Part shown: piece by piece, positions 32,359 to 41,068 of the stretch
How the letters are laid out: the number at the start of each line of letters is the position of its first letter
Position numbering within the stretch: position 1 is the stretch's first letter
DNA from: Cellulomonas hominis
GTDB taxonomy: Bacteria; Actinomycetota; Actinomycetes; Actinomycetales; Cellulomonadaceae
DNA length: 64,000 bases
Direction of reading: 5' to 3'
NCBI RefSeq assembly: GCF_014201095.1
Contig: NZ_JACHDN010000001.1
Location: 3,658,001-3,722,000 of the forward strand
Made by a program: the position numbers and the translations under genes
The notes under the pieces: model-generated
Database searches by the model: none
Told to the model about the DNA's origin: nothing
The model's input: the letters and a program-made list of their open reading frames with translations, nothing else

Positions 32359-32678
32359 GACTGCTCCGGTGCGTCGGTGACCAGCCGGTACCCCGTCGAG
32401 GTCGGGCGCATGCGCCGGACCTTGACGGTCACGACCTTCCCGCGGCCGTCGGCCGGCACCCACTGCGCGCCGACGAAGGCACCGCGCGAGCGCCCCGGCG
32501 CCTTCGCGTCGTCGATCAGCCGCTGGTCGTCAGCGGAGTTGGTCAGCTGCTCCAGGCGGGCGACCTCGTGCCCGGCGGCGTCGGTGAGGACCTCCAGGAC
32601 GCGCAGGGTTCGACCCGCACAGCGAGGGTCGTTGTCGGCCCAGACCTGACCGACCCGGACGGGGGTGTTCGTGCTCAT
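32355..32678 (-). CDS. Hypothetical protein, SH3-like beta fold
   Basis: 107 aa from ATG 32678, fixed by the CACAT box 9 nt upstream. VRVGQVWADNDPRCAGRTLRV and GKVVTVKVRRMRP suggest a small beta barrel, as in phage DUF6354-type proteins. Function unknown. Confidence 0.6.
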   Translation of the reverse strand: MSTNTPVRVGQVWADNDPRCAGRTLRVLEVLTDAAGHEVARLEQLTNSADDQRLIDDAKAPGRSRGAFVGAQWVPADGRGKVVTVKVRRMRPTSTGYRLVTDAPEQS

Positions 32679-32687
32679 GGATAGGGG

Positions 32688-32695
32688 ATGTGCGG
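32688..32695 (-). promoter_or_regulatory. CACAT box, 9 nt before ATG 32678
   Basis: Core plus 9 nt (CCCCTATCC) to the ATG. Confidence 0.75.
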
Positions 32696-32712
32696 CATGG
32701 GCGCGATGTGCG

Positions 32713-32946
32713 TCAGCCGGCGGTGTGCGCGGATCGCCGCATGAGGTCGATCAGGACTGCGAGGGCGGCCGGCCACACCAGCACCAGCGTGGGCGCCAGC
32801 ACGTACAGGTAGTCGGTCGGTCGAGGGTCCTTCAGGAATCGGTGGCCGTGGGTGTGGTCGAACCGGACCAGGGCCAGGCACACGACCACCCCGATGGACA
32901 GGTAGGCGATCACGTAGGCGTTGCGGGTGAGCTCGAAGCCGTCCAT
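32713..32946 (-). CDS. Small membrane protein
   Basis: 77 aa from ATG 32946 (GAGG upstream). Two membrane helices (VIAYLSIGVVVCLALV and YLYVLAPTLVLVWPAALAVL) joined by a basic/His loop. Function unknown. Confidence 0.65.
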   Translation of the reverse strand: MDGFELTRNAYVIAYLSIGVVVCLALVRFDHTHGHRFLKDPRPTDYLYVLAPTLVLVWPAALAVLIDLMRRSAHTAG

Positions 32947-33006
32947 GGCTGCCACCTCAGGCTGTCAGCGGCCGGCTCGCCGGCGACCCGGTCTCGTGAC
33001 CCGTAG

Positions 33007-33014
33007 ATGTGCGG
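33007..33014 (-). promoter_or_regulatory. CACAT box, 60 nt before ATG 32946
   Basis: Leadered class; the longest leader among the copies with a Shine-Dalgarno. Confidence 0.6.
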
Positions 33015-33063
33015 CGCCGGGAGACGAACGCGCCCCGCGGTTGGTCCGACCCCGGGGTAGGAC

Positions 33064-34998
33064 CTAGACCCTCCCGGTCCGGGCGAGCTCGGCCTGCTCG
33101 GTCAGCCAGGCGGGCACGGAGATCTCCCAGGGCAGGGTCAGCGACCAAGTCGCAGCCTCGGTGAGGACCTCGGCCCGGGCCCGTCGCACCCCCTCGAGCA
33201 CCAGGGCGTAGACCTCCTCGGCGCTGTGGTGTCCGGCGGTGATGGCCTCGAACAGCTCGCGGGCCGCGGCCGGCACGTTCGCAGAGTCCGGCACGCCGGC
33301 CAGCTCGGGCGTAGCCGGCTGCGGAAGCCTGGACGGTTCAGCCGCCTGCGGCGGGGTGGGCGACTCGGTGCGCGACGCAAGCTCAGCCCGGTCGACCGGC
33401 TGGTAGGCCATCGCGTACCCCAGCGACCCGATGTCCAGGGCGCGCCTGGCGCGCGTCACCGCCACGTACGCGAGCCGCAGCTCCTCGGCGGCCGGGATGG
33501 AGACCTGACCGTCCTCATCGATCCGCGGCTGGGGGAAGTCGTCGCCGATGCGCGCGGCGTCCCACTCCAGGCCCTTGGCCTTGTGAGCGGTGGTGATCAG
33601 GATGTCGTAGCGCGCCGCGGTGCCAGCCTGGTCGACGTCGACGAGGCGGTCCACCAGCCGCAGCAACCGGTGGATGTCGACCTTGCCGACCAGCTTCACG
33701 ATCCGGGCCACCACGCCGCCGGAGTCCTTGCGTGCCTCCTCCAGCACCTCGCCCCAGCTGGCGAACTCGGCCAGGTCCTCGTGGATCACGCTGGGCCGCT
33801 TGAGGTGGTCGCGCAGGTGGCCGACAGTCTCCGCCAGCGACGTCAGGTCGGCCTTCATCCCCTTGGGGACGCCGATGACCTTGCGGGCGCGGTCCAGGTC
33901 GATCGCCTGCTCGAGCAGGCCGGCGTTGGTTCGCACGATGACGGCGTCCGGGGCCGCGATCGGGCCGACGTCCGTGTCCGGTCCGAGGCCCTCGACGCGC
34001 TCCTCGGTCTCCAGCAGGCACAGGAAGCAGTTGGCGATGTGGGCGACCTCGGACCCGAACCGCCAGGACCGGGTCAGCGCAAGCGTGGTGTCGACCTCCA
34101 CCTTGGCCAGGTAGTCCACGGCACCACGCCAGGCGTAGATCTGCTGGTTCTGGTCGCCCACGATGACCTTCTGGATCGGCTGGGACGCGACCAACGCACC
34201 GAGCACCGGGGCGGTGTCCTGGGCCTCGTCCAGCAGCACGATGCTCGCCGGGTACCTGGCGCCGGAGCCGGGCTGGTCGAACCGGGTGCCGGCCAGTGCC
34301 CAGAACTTGACCTCCTGGTCGAAGGAGACCGCCAGGTGCCCGTCCGGGTCGGTGACCTTCGCCCACCAGGTGTTCACCTGGCCGAGCACGACCTGGCAGA
34401 CCTTCAACCAGTGCCGCTGGAAGGCGGCGGCTTCGGCCTCCTCGGGGTCGTCGCCGGCACGACCGGCGGCCTGCCGGGCCCGGTAGGCGGCCTGCGTGAG
34501 GGCCTCGCGCAGCTCTGGGAACTCGGCGGCCGCGGCCTTGGGCACGTGCCGCCACGTCGGCTCGGGGTCGGCCGAGATGCACCAGCGTGTCATGGTCGCC
34601 CGGGTCAGGCGTGCCAGGTCGTAGGGGCTGGCGGCGCGCAGGCCGCCCAGGTACACGTCGCGGTCGATGCCGAGCTCGGCGATGAGCTCGCGCATCGGGA
34701 TGGCGCGAGGCTTCATGCGCCGATGCATCCACCCGGGCACGCTGCGGTGGGCCATGGCGTTGGCGGTGATGGCCTCGACGTTGGCGGGCATGCGCCCGCG
34801 GGCCTCGTCGGCCGTGACCTTGTTGAACGCGAGGTACAGGAGGCGGGCCTGGGGCTGGGTGACCTGGAGGTGCTCGGCGATCGCGGCGAGGATGCTCGTC
34901 TTGCCGGTGCCGGCCAGGGCGAGCACCGCGACGTCCTGGCCGTCGGCGACGGCCGAGACGATGGCCTGCTGCTGGTCGGTCAGGGGGTGCGCGCCCAA
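33064..34998 (-). CDS. UvrD/Rep-like superfamily 1 helicase
   Basis: 644 aa, TTG start with GGAGC upstream. Motif I ALAGTGKTS at residue 29, motif Ia YLAFNK, motif II LLDEAQD, motif III GDQNQQIYAWRGA, motif V/VI TTAHKAKGLEW and AYVAVTRAR. The spacing resembles FBH1-type UvrD helicases. It should unwind DNA or strip recombinase filaments. Its own CACAT box makes it an element gene, perhaps for replication or repair after transfer. Confidence 0.85.
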   Translation of the reverse strand: MGAHPLTDQQQAIVSAVADGQDVAVLALAGTGKTSILAAIAEHLQVTQPQARLLYLAFNKVTADEARGRMPANVEAITANAMAHRSVPGWMHRRMKPRAIPMRELIAELGIDRDVYLGGLRAASPYDLARLTRATMTRWCISADPEPTWRHVPKAAAAEFPELREALTQAAYRARQAAGRAGDDPEEAEAAAFQRHWLKVCQVVLGQVNTWWAKVTDPDGHLAVSFDQEVKFWALAGTRFDQPGSGARYPASIVLLDEAQDTAPVLGALVASQPIQKVIVGDQNQQIYAWRGAVDYLAKVEVDTTLALTRSWRFGSEVAHIANCFLCLLETEERVEGLGPDTDVGPIAAPDAVIVRTNAGLLEQAIDLDRARKVIGVPKGMKADLTSLAETVGHLRDHLKRPSVIHEDLAEFASWGEVLEEARKDSGGVVARIVKLVGKVDIHRLLRLVDRLVDVDQAGTAARYDILITTAHKAKGLEWDAARIGDDFPQPRIDEDGQVSIPAAEELRLAYVAVTRARRALDIGSLGYAMAYQPVDRAELASRTESPTPPQAAEPSRLPQPATPELAGVPDSANVPAAARELFEAITAGHHSAEEVYALVLEGVRRARAEVLTEAATWSLTLPWEISVPAWLTEQAELARTGRV

Positions 34999-35022
34999 GG
35001 TCTGCTCCGCTCCGGTCGGGGT

Positions 35023-35637
35023 CTAGACCTCGCGTATGTGCGGCGCGCTGCCCTGCAGGTCCGGCACGGCCAGCCAGGAGGACTCCAGCACCAGCAGGTC
35101 CGCCTGCGGGAGGCGTCCGTGCAGCCGGTCGGCGACCAGTGCGCGCAGCAGCGCCTCGCTGGCGTAGACCGGCACGTCGCGGACCTCGCGGCGGAAGCGG
35201 CGGTCGTCGAGGAGCCGGACCGGCAGCCAGGCCCAGATGACCCAGCCGACCCAGACGCCCAGCTGGATGGCCAGCGGGTTGCCCTCCCACGGCCAGCGCA
35301 GCAGGGAGACGGCCAGCATCGTGACTACCCCGACGACGACCGCGAGGCTCAGGATGCGGTGCAACCGGGACAGGGCCGGGTGGGCGGCACGGTGCTCGCC
35401 CTCGCGGGCCTCCTGGCGGGACATCTCCCACAGGTAGCCCAGCGGCTGGCCGGGCTCCTCGGCCTGACGGACCTGCTCGATCAGCTCCTCGACTCCGGCC
35501 GGGTCGACGGCGAGCGCAGACCCGATGGCGGCGTTCCCGGCCCGGTCGTGCCGGCGGGCGTGCTCGGCCAGGGCGGCAGCCTGCTGCCAGGTCAGGTGGG
35601 CGGCGGCGGACCAGCGGTCCGGTGCGGTGGCGTCCAT
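35023..35637 (-). CDS. Membrane protein with two helices
   Basis: 204 aa from ATG 35637, 9 nt after a CACAT box. Soluble helical N-terminus, then two membrane helices (ILSLAVVVGVVTMLAVSLL and IQLGVWVGWVIWAWLPVRLL), then a C-terminal domain. Its last codons (SAPHIREV) read through the next gene's CACAT box. Function unknown. Confidence 0.7.
   Translation of the reverse strand: MDATAPDRWSAAAHLTWQQAAALAEHARRHDRAGNAAIGSALAVDPAGVEELIEQVRQAEEPGQPLGYLWEMSRQEAREGEHRAAHPALSRLHRILSLAVVVGVVTMLAVSLLRWPWEGNPLAIQLGVWVGWVIWAWLPVRLLDDRRFRREVRDVPVYASEALLRALVADRLHGRLPQADLLVLESSWLAVPDLQGSAPHIREV
35036..35043 (-). promoter_or_regulatory. CACAT box, 37 nt before TTG 34998
   Basis: Leadered class; drives the UvrD-like helicase. 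The core is translated as PHI in the preceding gene. Confidence 0.65.
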
Positions 35638-36137
35638 GGCGGGCCTATGTGCGGCGGCCTCGCCGGGGGAGGCTGGCTCACCCGGCTGCGGTCGCGGCCT
35701 CGCGCAGCCGGTGCCGGGACCGGCGCCCACGGCCCGACCAGCCGGCCCGCCATGCGGGCCCCGTCCAGGCGGTACTGGCCGCGGTCGCCGGTGTAGCGGT
35801 CCACGGCCTCCTGCGCCTCGTGGCGGCGGTAGCCCTCGCGGGCGTACGGGGCGGAGGTCTCGAGCCGGTCGAAGTCGCCGTCGGTGAAGGTGCGGGTCTG
35901 CACCGCCCACTGCCAGTCCAGGTGGGCCACCGGCAGCCCGGCAGCCTCCAGGGCAGCGAGCATGGCGGCGGCCACCTGCGCGTCGGTGGCGTACAGGTCG
36001 CCGTCGGGCCCGGTCGCGGTCCACGGGGCGGGCCCGTCCGGGCCGCGGGTCCACAGCAGGGCCGTGCCGTCGCCGGTCGGCTCGGCGAAGACCTGCCCGG
36101 CAGTGAAGACCGCGGCCGCGGCCAGGCCCGCGCTCAT
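35592..36137 (-). CDS. Hypothetical protein, 3' end uncertain
   Basis: ATG 36137 overlaps the previous stop. The first 130 residues read well (GDGTALLWTRGPDG, VAHLDWQWAVQTRTF). The frame then crosses the next gene's CACAT box and ends inside that gene. An alternative frame ends at 35678 with a natural tail (RLREAATAAG then TGA), so a one-base shift is possible. Confidence 0.55.
   Translation of the reverse strand: MSAGLAAAAVFTAGQVFAEPTGDGTALLWTRGPDGPAPWTATGPDGDLYATDAQVAAAMLAALEAAGLPVAHLDWQWAVQTRTFTDGDFDRLETSAPYAREGYRRHEAQEAVDRYTGDRGQYRLDGARMAGRLVGPWAPVPAPAARGRDRSRVSQPPPARPPHIGPPWTPPHRTAGPPPPT
35647..35654 (-). promoter_or_regulatory. CACAT box, 9 nt before ATG 35637
   Basis: Core plus 9 nt (AGGCCCGCC) to the ATG. 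Confidence 0.75.
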
Positions 36138-36451
36138 GCGAGCGTCCAGCCGGCCTTGGTGAGCACCTCGCTGACCCACTGGGTCCAGGCGGTGTGGCCG
36201 CCGTGACGGTCGCGCCGCGACCCGGCCAGCTTGGAGCGGATCTCCCGGGTGAGGGCGTGCACCTGCCCGGGGGTGAGCGGGGTGTCGTCGATCGCGATAC
36301 CGGCGCGGGCCAGCGCGTGGCGGGCCTTGTCGTTCCAGACGGTGCGGGTCGCGCCGACGTAGGGGACCGGGCAGCCGCGGTGCTCGGCGGCCATCGCGGC
36401 GCCCAGGACCTCGATCCGCTGGGTGGTCTGCAGGGTGGCGGTGAGGGTCAC
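36134..36451 (-). CDS. Hypothetical protein
   Basis: 105 aa, GTG 36451 in a 4-nt overlap. Helical, with VWNDKARHALARAGI and basic RSKLAGSRRDRHGG. Part of the operon running from 38917 or beyond to 35592. Confidence 0.65.
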   Translation of the reverse strand: MTLTATLQTTQRIEVLGAAMAAEHRGCPVPYVGATRTVWNDKARHALARAGIAIDDTPLTPGQVHALTREIRSKLAGSRRDRHGGHTAWTQWVSEVLTKAGWTLA

Positions 36452-37509
36452 GGGGTCTCCTTCGTGGTGGCGGTCAGGGTGACGCCGGCGCCGGTCAGCG
36501 CGTCGGTCAGGGTGGCGAGCCAGTCCTCGCGCCCGGTGGTGGTCTCAGCGGCCGCCATGACGTCCTGGCAGACCTGCTCGAGCTGCTCGTGGCTGATCGG
36601 GGCGTTCAGGTCCACGTTCGCGCCGCGCAGGATGTTGGCCATCGCGAGCGTGAACGCCCGCCGCAGCGGCCCAGTGAACGGCTCCCCGGCGTGGACCTTG
36701 GCCGCGGTGGCCTCGGCGAGCGCGATCACGCCGGGGTGCATGGTCAGGTCGACCGGCCGGACGGTCGGCATGCTCGGGTCGGCGAACCCGGCGAGGGTCA
36801 GCATCCGCCCGGTCCAGGCGATCCACCGGGCCTGCTGGGTGGAGGTCTTGAAGCAGCCGCTGGACTCGGTCATCTTGTCGTAGACGCCCTCGGCGATCCG
36901 CTCCCGGGCCGGCGGTCCGATCGGGGCGTCCAGGTCGGCGATGCCGGCGTCGGCGAACATCTGCAGGGCCAGCGTGTACCAGGGCGACAGGTCGGCCCAG
37001 GTCATCGGGTACTCGCTGCCGCGGTACTTGTGCGCCAGCGCTGTGGCGAACGCACTGACCCTGTCCCGCCGGGCGTTGAGGGCGGCGACGGGGTCGGGCG
37101 CGGGCGTGACGGAGACCTGCCCGGAGGCCGGGGCGGGCCGCTGGTCGGTCTCGGTGACGGCCGCGAGTACCGCCCGGGTGAGCTCGTGCGGGTCCAGGGG
37201 CCCGCCGGCGGCGGCCTGGGTGGCGATGTAGGCGGTGACGGCGGCGGCTCCGGCGTCCAGCTGGGTCAGCCGCTCCAGCGCGTACGGGAACGGCTCCTTC
37301 GGCGGGGTGGGGCCGTCCAGCCGGGTGTCGTGCACCAGCACCTCGATCCCGGCCGCGGGCCGACCCAGGGTCAGCAGGGCGAGCTCGACGGCGTTGACCA
37401 GCTCCAGCCCGTCCTCGATGCTCTGCAGGGCGGCTCCGCCGGGACAGGCCAGGTCGGTGGAGACCGACGCTGCGGTGCGGGAGGTGGTGAAGCGGGCGAT
37501 GACGCTCAC
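36448..37509 (-). CDS. Hypothetical protein
   Basis: 353 aa, GTG 37509 in a 4-nt overlap. The N-terminal half has IEVLVHDTRLDGP and long helices. The C-terminal half has DLSPWYTLALQMFADAGI and SGCFKTSTQQARWIAWTGRM. No known family; one of the longest unknown proteins here. Confidence 0.7.
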   Translation of the reverse strand: MSVIARFTTSRTAASVSTDLACPGGAALQSIEDGLELVNAVELALLTLGRPAAGIEVLVHDTRLDGPTPPKEPFPYALERLTQLDAGAAAVTAYIATQAAAGGPLDPHELTRAVLAAVTETDQRPAPASGQVSVTPAPDPVAALNARRDRVSAFATALAHKYRGSEYPMTWADLSPWYTLALQMFADAGIADLDAPIGPPARERIAEGVYDKMTESSGCFKTSTQQARWIAWTGRMLTLAGFADPSMPTVRPVDLTMHPGVIALAEATAAKVHAGEPFTGPLRRAFTLAMANILRGANVDLNAPISHEQLEQVCQDVMAAAETTTGREDWLATLTDALTGAGVTLTATTKETP

Positions 37510-37991
37510 GGGTGCTCCTTCGGGGTGCAGGTGATGGCGACGGGCGGGCGAAGCATCTGCTCGTCGGACAACGGCGGATCCGGGGTGCCGGTCGGGCCGG
37601 GCCGGTGCCACAGCTCGTCGGGGCCCTTGATCCGCTCGATGCCGTAGGCGTCGAGGCGGACCGCGCCGGCCGGCTGAGCGGCCAGGTCCTCGGGGCTGGC
37701 GGGCTGGCCGACGGCCTCGGCGTGCGCGCACCAGCCCTCCAGGAACACGTGCCGCAGCGGCCGCAGGTTCGCCCCGGGGTACAGGGCGCTGGCGCGGGCC
37801 ATGCCCAGGGCTGTGTCGGCGACGACCTGCTCGTCGGTGCGGGCCGGTGCGGGACCGGTCAGCAGGCCGCGCAGCCGGGCGACTTCCGGCGCCTCGGTGT
37901 CGAAGTGGCCCTCCCACTCCCGGCACAGCGCGTCGATGGCGGCCAGCCGGGCGCGGGCGGCGGCCAGCTCGGACCGCAGGTCGGCGCTCAC
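37506..37991 (-). CDS. Hypothetical protein with GIERxKG segment
   Basis: 161 aa, GTG 37991. N-terminal coiled helix (SELAAARARLAAIDALCREW). Near the C-terminus RLDAYGIERIKGPDELWHRP resembles GIERTKGRYDLWYA in the product of 38492-38917, so the two share a short module. Function unknown. Confidence 0.65.
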   Translation of the reverse strand: MSADLRSELAAARARLAAIDALCREWEGHFDTEAPEVARLRGLLTGPAPARTDEQVVADTALGMARASALYPGANLRPLRHVFLEGWCAHAEAVGQPASPEDLAAQPAGAVRLDAYGIERIKGPDELWHRPGPTGTPDPPLSDEQMLRPPVAITCTPKEHP

Positions 37992-38458
37992 CGGGCGGCC
38001 CGGTTCCGGGTGCCGGTGCGGGCGCAGCGCCCGGACTGGTCGACGGCGCAGTGCTGGTGGACGTCGGCCCGGCGGCGCCGGTGCTCGGCGTCCAGCAGGC
38101 CCTCGATGCGGGCGATGACCTGCTCGGCGCCCAGGTCGTCGGCCGGGTCCAGGGCGTGCATCTGGTGCAGTGCGCCGATGATCTGCTCACGGGCCAGATC
38201 GGGGTGGTCGGCCAGGGTCAGCAGGTCGTACTCCTGCCGGTTGCTGCGGATCGGGCGCCCGTTGCCCCAGTCGATCAGCACCCCGTCGTCCTCGCGGTCC
38301 AGGGAGGACAGGTCCACAACCCGTCCCACCCTGCCGGGGACGGCGCAGGCATCCCGGCGCAGGAAGTCGTCACCGCGGACCAGCACCACGAGGGCGCCCA
38401 TGGGCGGGCGGGGCGGTCGCGGCGGTGCGGGCGGAGTCGGGGTGCGGCGGCGCGTCAC
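37988..38458 (-). CDS. Hypothetical protein
   Basis: 156 aa, GTG 38458. Pro-rich basic start, then GALVVLVRGDDFLRRD and DGVLIDWGNGRPIRS, with a basic tail holding a Cys. Operon member. Function unknown. Confidence 0.65.
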   Translation of the reverse strand: MTRRRTPTPPAPPRPPRPPMGALVVLVRGDDFLRRDACAVPGRVGRVVDLSSLDREDDGVLIDWGNGRPIRSNRQEYDLLTLADHPDLAREQIIGALHQMHALDPADDLGAEQVIARIEGLLDAEHRRRRADVHQHCAVDQSGRCARTGTRNRAAR

Positions 38459-38491
38459 GAGCGGTCTCCAGGAAGGTTCGGGATGGGCAGG

Positions 38492-38917
38492 TCAGGGGAG
38501 CAGCCCGGCGCGCCGCAACGCGGCCACCACGTGCTCGGCCAGGTCGACGTCGTCGGCGGTCGGGACCCGCGGGTAGCCCGCACCGCCGCCCCGTAGGTGG
38601 TGGGCGACCGCGACGGCGGCCACCTGCTCGGCGCCCAGCGGGGCGGCGTGCGCGGAGGGGATGTCGGCCCGGCCGCGGTTGTGCCCGGGGGGCAGCGGGC
38701 AGCCGCCCCAGGCGCCGCACGGGTCGGGGTCGGGTGCTGGCGGCGGCGACATCCGGTAGGAGGGGATGCCGATGCCCGAGGGTGCACCGTCCGAGCCGGT
38801 GGCGTACCACAGGTCGTAGCGGCCCTTGGTCCGCTCGATGCCGTCCTGCCCGGTGCGGGTGGATCCCTCGGGCAGGTCGTCGAGCTCCGGCCACGACGGG
38901 ACGGTCGTCACGCTCAT
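38492..38917 (-). CDS. Hypothetical protein with GIERxKG segment
   Basis: 141 aa from ATG 38917. Contains DGIERTKGRYDLWYATG, a Cys-rich CGAWGGCPLPPGHN, and an amphipathic C-terminal helix. Shares its short module with 37506-37991. Confidence 0.65.
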   Translation of the reverse strand: MSVTTVPSWPELDDLPEGSTRTGQDGIERTKGRYDLWYATGSDGAPSGIGIPSYRMSPPPAPDPDPCGAWGGCPLPPGHNRGRADIPSAHAAPLGAEQVAAVAVAHHLRGGGAGYPRVPTADDVDLAEHVVAALRRAGLLP

Positions 38918-38932
38918 CGGTGCCCCTTCGTG

Positions 38933-39139
38933 TCAGGCGGGTCCGCCGGCCGCGGGTGCGGCACGCACCCGGGCGCGCTGGGAGGCGATGTCGATGCTGA
39001 TGACCGACGCCTGGGCGAAGCCCTCGTGCCGCGAGTGGCCCGAGTTGATCGTCTTGGTGGCCGTGTCGTAGGCGGCGAGCTTGGCGTCCTCGCTGATCGG
39101 CAGCGAGTCGATCAGCTCCGAGGCCTGCGACTCGTTCAC
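38933..39139 (-). CDS. Small hypothetical protein beside an IS
   Basis: 68 aa from GTG 39139 (NESQASELIDSLPISEDAKL...). It starts only 15 bp from the IS boundary, so its original promoter (CACAT box 40629) is now 1.5 kb away behind the element. Confidence 0.55.
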   Translation of the reverse strand: MNESQASELIDSLPISEDAKLAAYDTATKTINSGHSRHEGFAQASVISIDIASQRARVRAAPAAGGPA

Positions 39140-39182
39140 GAGCGTCCGGGCCCTACCCCCGGTTCTTGGACACGGGGTGTGA

Positions 39183-40079
39183 TTACGCGGCGATCGGCAG
39201 CGTAGCGGCCCGGCGGGCCTCGTAGGCGGTCGGGGACAGGTAGCCGCACCAGGAGTGGCGGCGGCGGGTGTTGTAGCGGGTCAGCCAGCGGAAGACCTGC
39301 CGGCGGCAGGTTGGCTCGTCGGGCCAGCAGGCGTCGTCTTGCAGGACCTCGCGCTTGAGGGTGGCGTTGAACGACTCGGCCATCGCGTTGTCGGCCGAGG
39401 ACCCGACGGCGCCCATCGACTGGGTCACGCCGAGCCTCGCGCAGACCCTGGCGTAGTCCTTCGAGCAGTAGACCGACCCGTGGTCGGAGTGGAACAGCGC
39501 CCCGGCCAGGGTGCCGCGGGTCGCGGCGGCGGCCTTGAGCGCGTCTTCGACGAGCTCGGTGCGCATGTGGTCGGCGACTGCCCACCCGACGAGCCGGCGG
39601 GAGTGGCAGTCGATGACCGTGGCGAGGTAGAGGTTCGTGCCGTCGGCGATCGGCAGGTAGGTGATGTCGCCGACGTAGCGCCGGTTCGGTGCCGGCGCGG
39701 TGAAGTCCCGCTTGAGCAGGTCGGGGTGCTTGCGGCCCGACGGCTCGGGGATCGTGGTCCGCACTCGACGCTTCTTGACGTAGCCCGCGATACCCGCCGC
39801 GCGCATCACCCGGGCGACGCGCTTGTGGTTGACCTGCTCACCGGCGGGCGCGTCGTCGTTGAGCTCGGCCGTGACCCGCGGCGCGCCGAGCGTGCTGTCC
39901 GCGGCGTGGACCTTGCGGATCCGTGCCTCGAGCCGAGCGTCCGCCGCGGCGCGCTCGGCCCGCGCCGGCGCGCCAGCCTTCCACGCGTAGTAGGACGAGC
40001 GCTCGACCTGCACGAGCTCGCACAGTCGCTTCACCGGGTAGGTGGCGGAGTTGTCGGCGACGAACTGGAAGCGACTCAC
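39183..40079 (-). CDS. IS3-family transposase OrfB (DDE)
   Basis: 298 aa from GTG 40079. HTH_21 region (KRVARVMRAAGIAGYV), then VGDITYLPI (D), FHSDHGSVYCS (D), ESFNATLKREVL (E). Intact. A different IS3 subgroup from the copy at 22.4 kb, judged by sequence and ends. Confidence 0.9.
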   Translation of the reverse strand: MSRFQFVADNSATYPVKRLCELVQVERSSYYAWKAGAPARAERAAADARLEARIRKVHAADSTLGAPRVTAELNDDAPAGEQVNHKRVARVMRAAGIAGYVKKRRVRTTIPEPSGRKHPDLLKRDFTAPAPNRRYVGDITYLPIADGTNLYLATVIDCHSRRLVGWAVADHMRTELVEDALKAAAATRGTLAGALFHSDHGSVYCSKDYARVCARLGVTQSMGAVGSSADNAMAESFNATLKREVLQDDACWPDEPTCRRQVFRWLTRYNTRRRHSWCGYLSPTAYEARRAATLPIAA

Positions 40080-40444
40080 CAGCGCGTCTCCCCGGCGAAA
40101 TACTTCGCCGCCTGCTGCAAGATCGCCCGCTCGGTGGACAGCTTGGTCGTCTCGACCTCGAGCTCGCGGACCCGGGCCTCGAGCCGGGCGATCCGCTCCT
40201 GCGGCGACTCGCCGACAGGCGCCGTCGAGCTCGCCGCAGCGCTCTTGGACCGCAACGGGCTGGGCGTCGCCGACCCGTCGACGGCCGTCTTGGCGCCCGT
40301 GCCGTAGACCTCGAGCCAGTGGCGCAGCGTGCCGCGCACGATGCCCAGGTCCGCGGCGATCCCGCGCACCGTGGCGCCCGGAGTGGACTCGTACAAGTCG
40401 ACGGCCTGACGACGGAACTCCTCGGAGTAGCTCTTCCTGGCCAT
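40076..40444 (-). CDS. IS3-family transposase OrfA
   Basis: 122 aa from ATG 40444. Helix-turn-helix (YSEEFRRQAVDLYESTPGAT) and C-terminal leucine helix (RIARLEARVRELEVETTKLS). Confidence 0.85.
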   Translation of the reverse strand: MARKSYSEEFRRQAVDLYESTPGATVRGIAADLGIVRGTLRHWLEVYGTGAKTAVDGSATPSPLRSKSAAASSTAPVGESPQERIARLEARVRELEVETTKLSTERAILQQAAKYFAGETRW

Positions 40445-40512
40445 GAACTGGATCATCTCGCTTCCCCAGCGCGTTGCTGGATTCAGCGTGTCCAAGAACC
40501 GGGGTCAGGCCC

Positions 40513-40577
40513 CTCCCGCCGCGCGCCAGCGACCAGAACGCGTCCGCGGCCCGGCCCAGGTCAGCCTCCATCGACAT
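40513..40577 (-). pseudogene. 5' stub of an IS-interrupted gene
   Basis: ATG 40577 (GGGGAG upstream) encodes MSMEADLGRAADAFWSLA up to the insertion site. Rejoining the flanks does not keep frame with the 38933-39139 gene, so the original arrangement was either two overlapping genes or already shifted. Confidence 0.45.
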
Positions 40578-40628
40578 GCTCCCCACCCCTTCGGTGCGGG
40601 CGGGTTCCTCCCGCCCATCGCCACACAG

Positions 40629-40636
40629 ATGTGCGG
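40629..40636 (-). promoter_or_regulatory. CACAT box, 51 nt before ATG 40577
   Basis: Leadered class. The IS now separates this promoter from the seven-gene operon 39139-35592. An ATG also lies 10 nt after the core but has no good frame. Confidence 0.6.
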
Positions 40637-40646
40637 CACGCCCGGA

Positions 40647-40856
40647 TCAGTCGTCGAGCGCAGCCAGGCGGGCCCGCAGCTCCGCCTCCTGCTCGTCCAG
40701 CGCGGCGATTGCCGCCGGGCTCGGCAGCATCGAGCGCGCGCGGCCGATGTAGCGCAGCGCGACGCTGATCTCCTCGCGCTCCGTCAACGCCGGTTCGGGG
40801 ATGGCGGGCGGACCGGCAGGGTGGGCGGCGAGCCCGTCGGCAGTCAGGCGGGTCAT
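40647..40856 (-). CDS. Small helical protein
   Basis: 69 aa. EEISVALRYIGRARSMLPSP and LDEQEAELRARLAALDD match the N-terminal domain of the 41332-42054 product (SEIRASLRYIARVRSMMPTP), so one domain exists both alone and fused to a nuclease. Overlaps the stop of the gene before. Confidence 0.65.
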   Translation of the reverse strand: MTRLTADGLAAHPAGPPAIPEPALTEREEISVALRYIGRARSMLPSPAAIAALDEQEAELRARLAALDD

Positions 40857-41068
40857 CGTGTCCGCCCCTCGGCGTGCAGGGGGCAGGTGTCCAGGCGGCG
40901 TCGGGCACCGGGGTTGGGGATGTTGACGGTCCAGCCGCCTGCCTTGGCGTCGGCGCGCACGTCGCGGGCCAGCGAGAAGGCGTTCGGGGAGTCGAAGAGC
41001 GCCGGGCAGCCCCAGCGGCCGTCGCCGTCGCAGTTGATCCGGTAGCCGGTGGTCAGCGAGATGCTCAC
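40853..41068 (-). CDS. Small Cys-rich protein
   Basis: 71 aa from ATG 41068. INCDGDGRWGCPALF and a C-terminal CPLH could hold a zinc ion. Phage-like in style. Middle gene of a three-gene operon. Confidence 0.65.
   Translation of the reverse strand: MSISLTTGYRINCDGDGRWGCPALFDSPNAFSLARDVRADAKAGGWTVNIPNPGARRRLDTCPLHAEGRTR

Larger units (their letters stand above)
39154..40507 (-). mobile_element. IS3-family insertion sequence, 1354 bp
   Basis: Ends TACCCCCGGTTCTTGGACAC (left) and TGACCCCGGTTCTTGGACAC (right, inverted) match over 19 of 20 positions apart from the first bases. Flanked by the 5-bp direct repeat GGCCC (39149-39153 and 40508-40512). Carries orfA and orfB in a GTGA overlap. Confidence 0.85.

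Noticed and set aside
32704..32711. ATGTGCGT near the 32688 box
   Set aside because: Core mismatch at the end and no gene start 9 nt away.
33226..35796. Plus-strand open frame of 856 codons opposite the helicase
   Set aside because: Shadow of the UvrD-like helicase; composition is the antisense of that gene.
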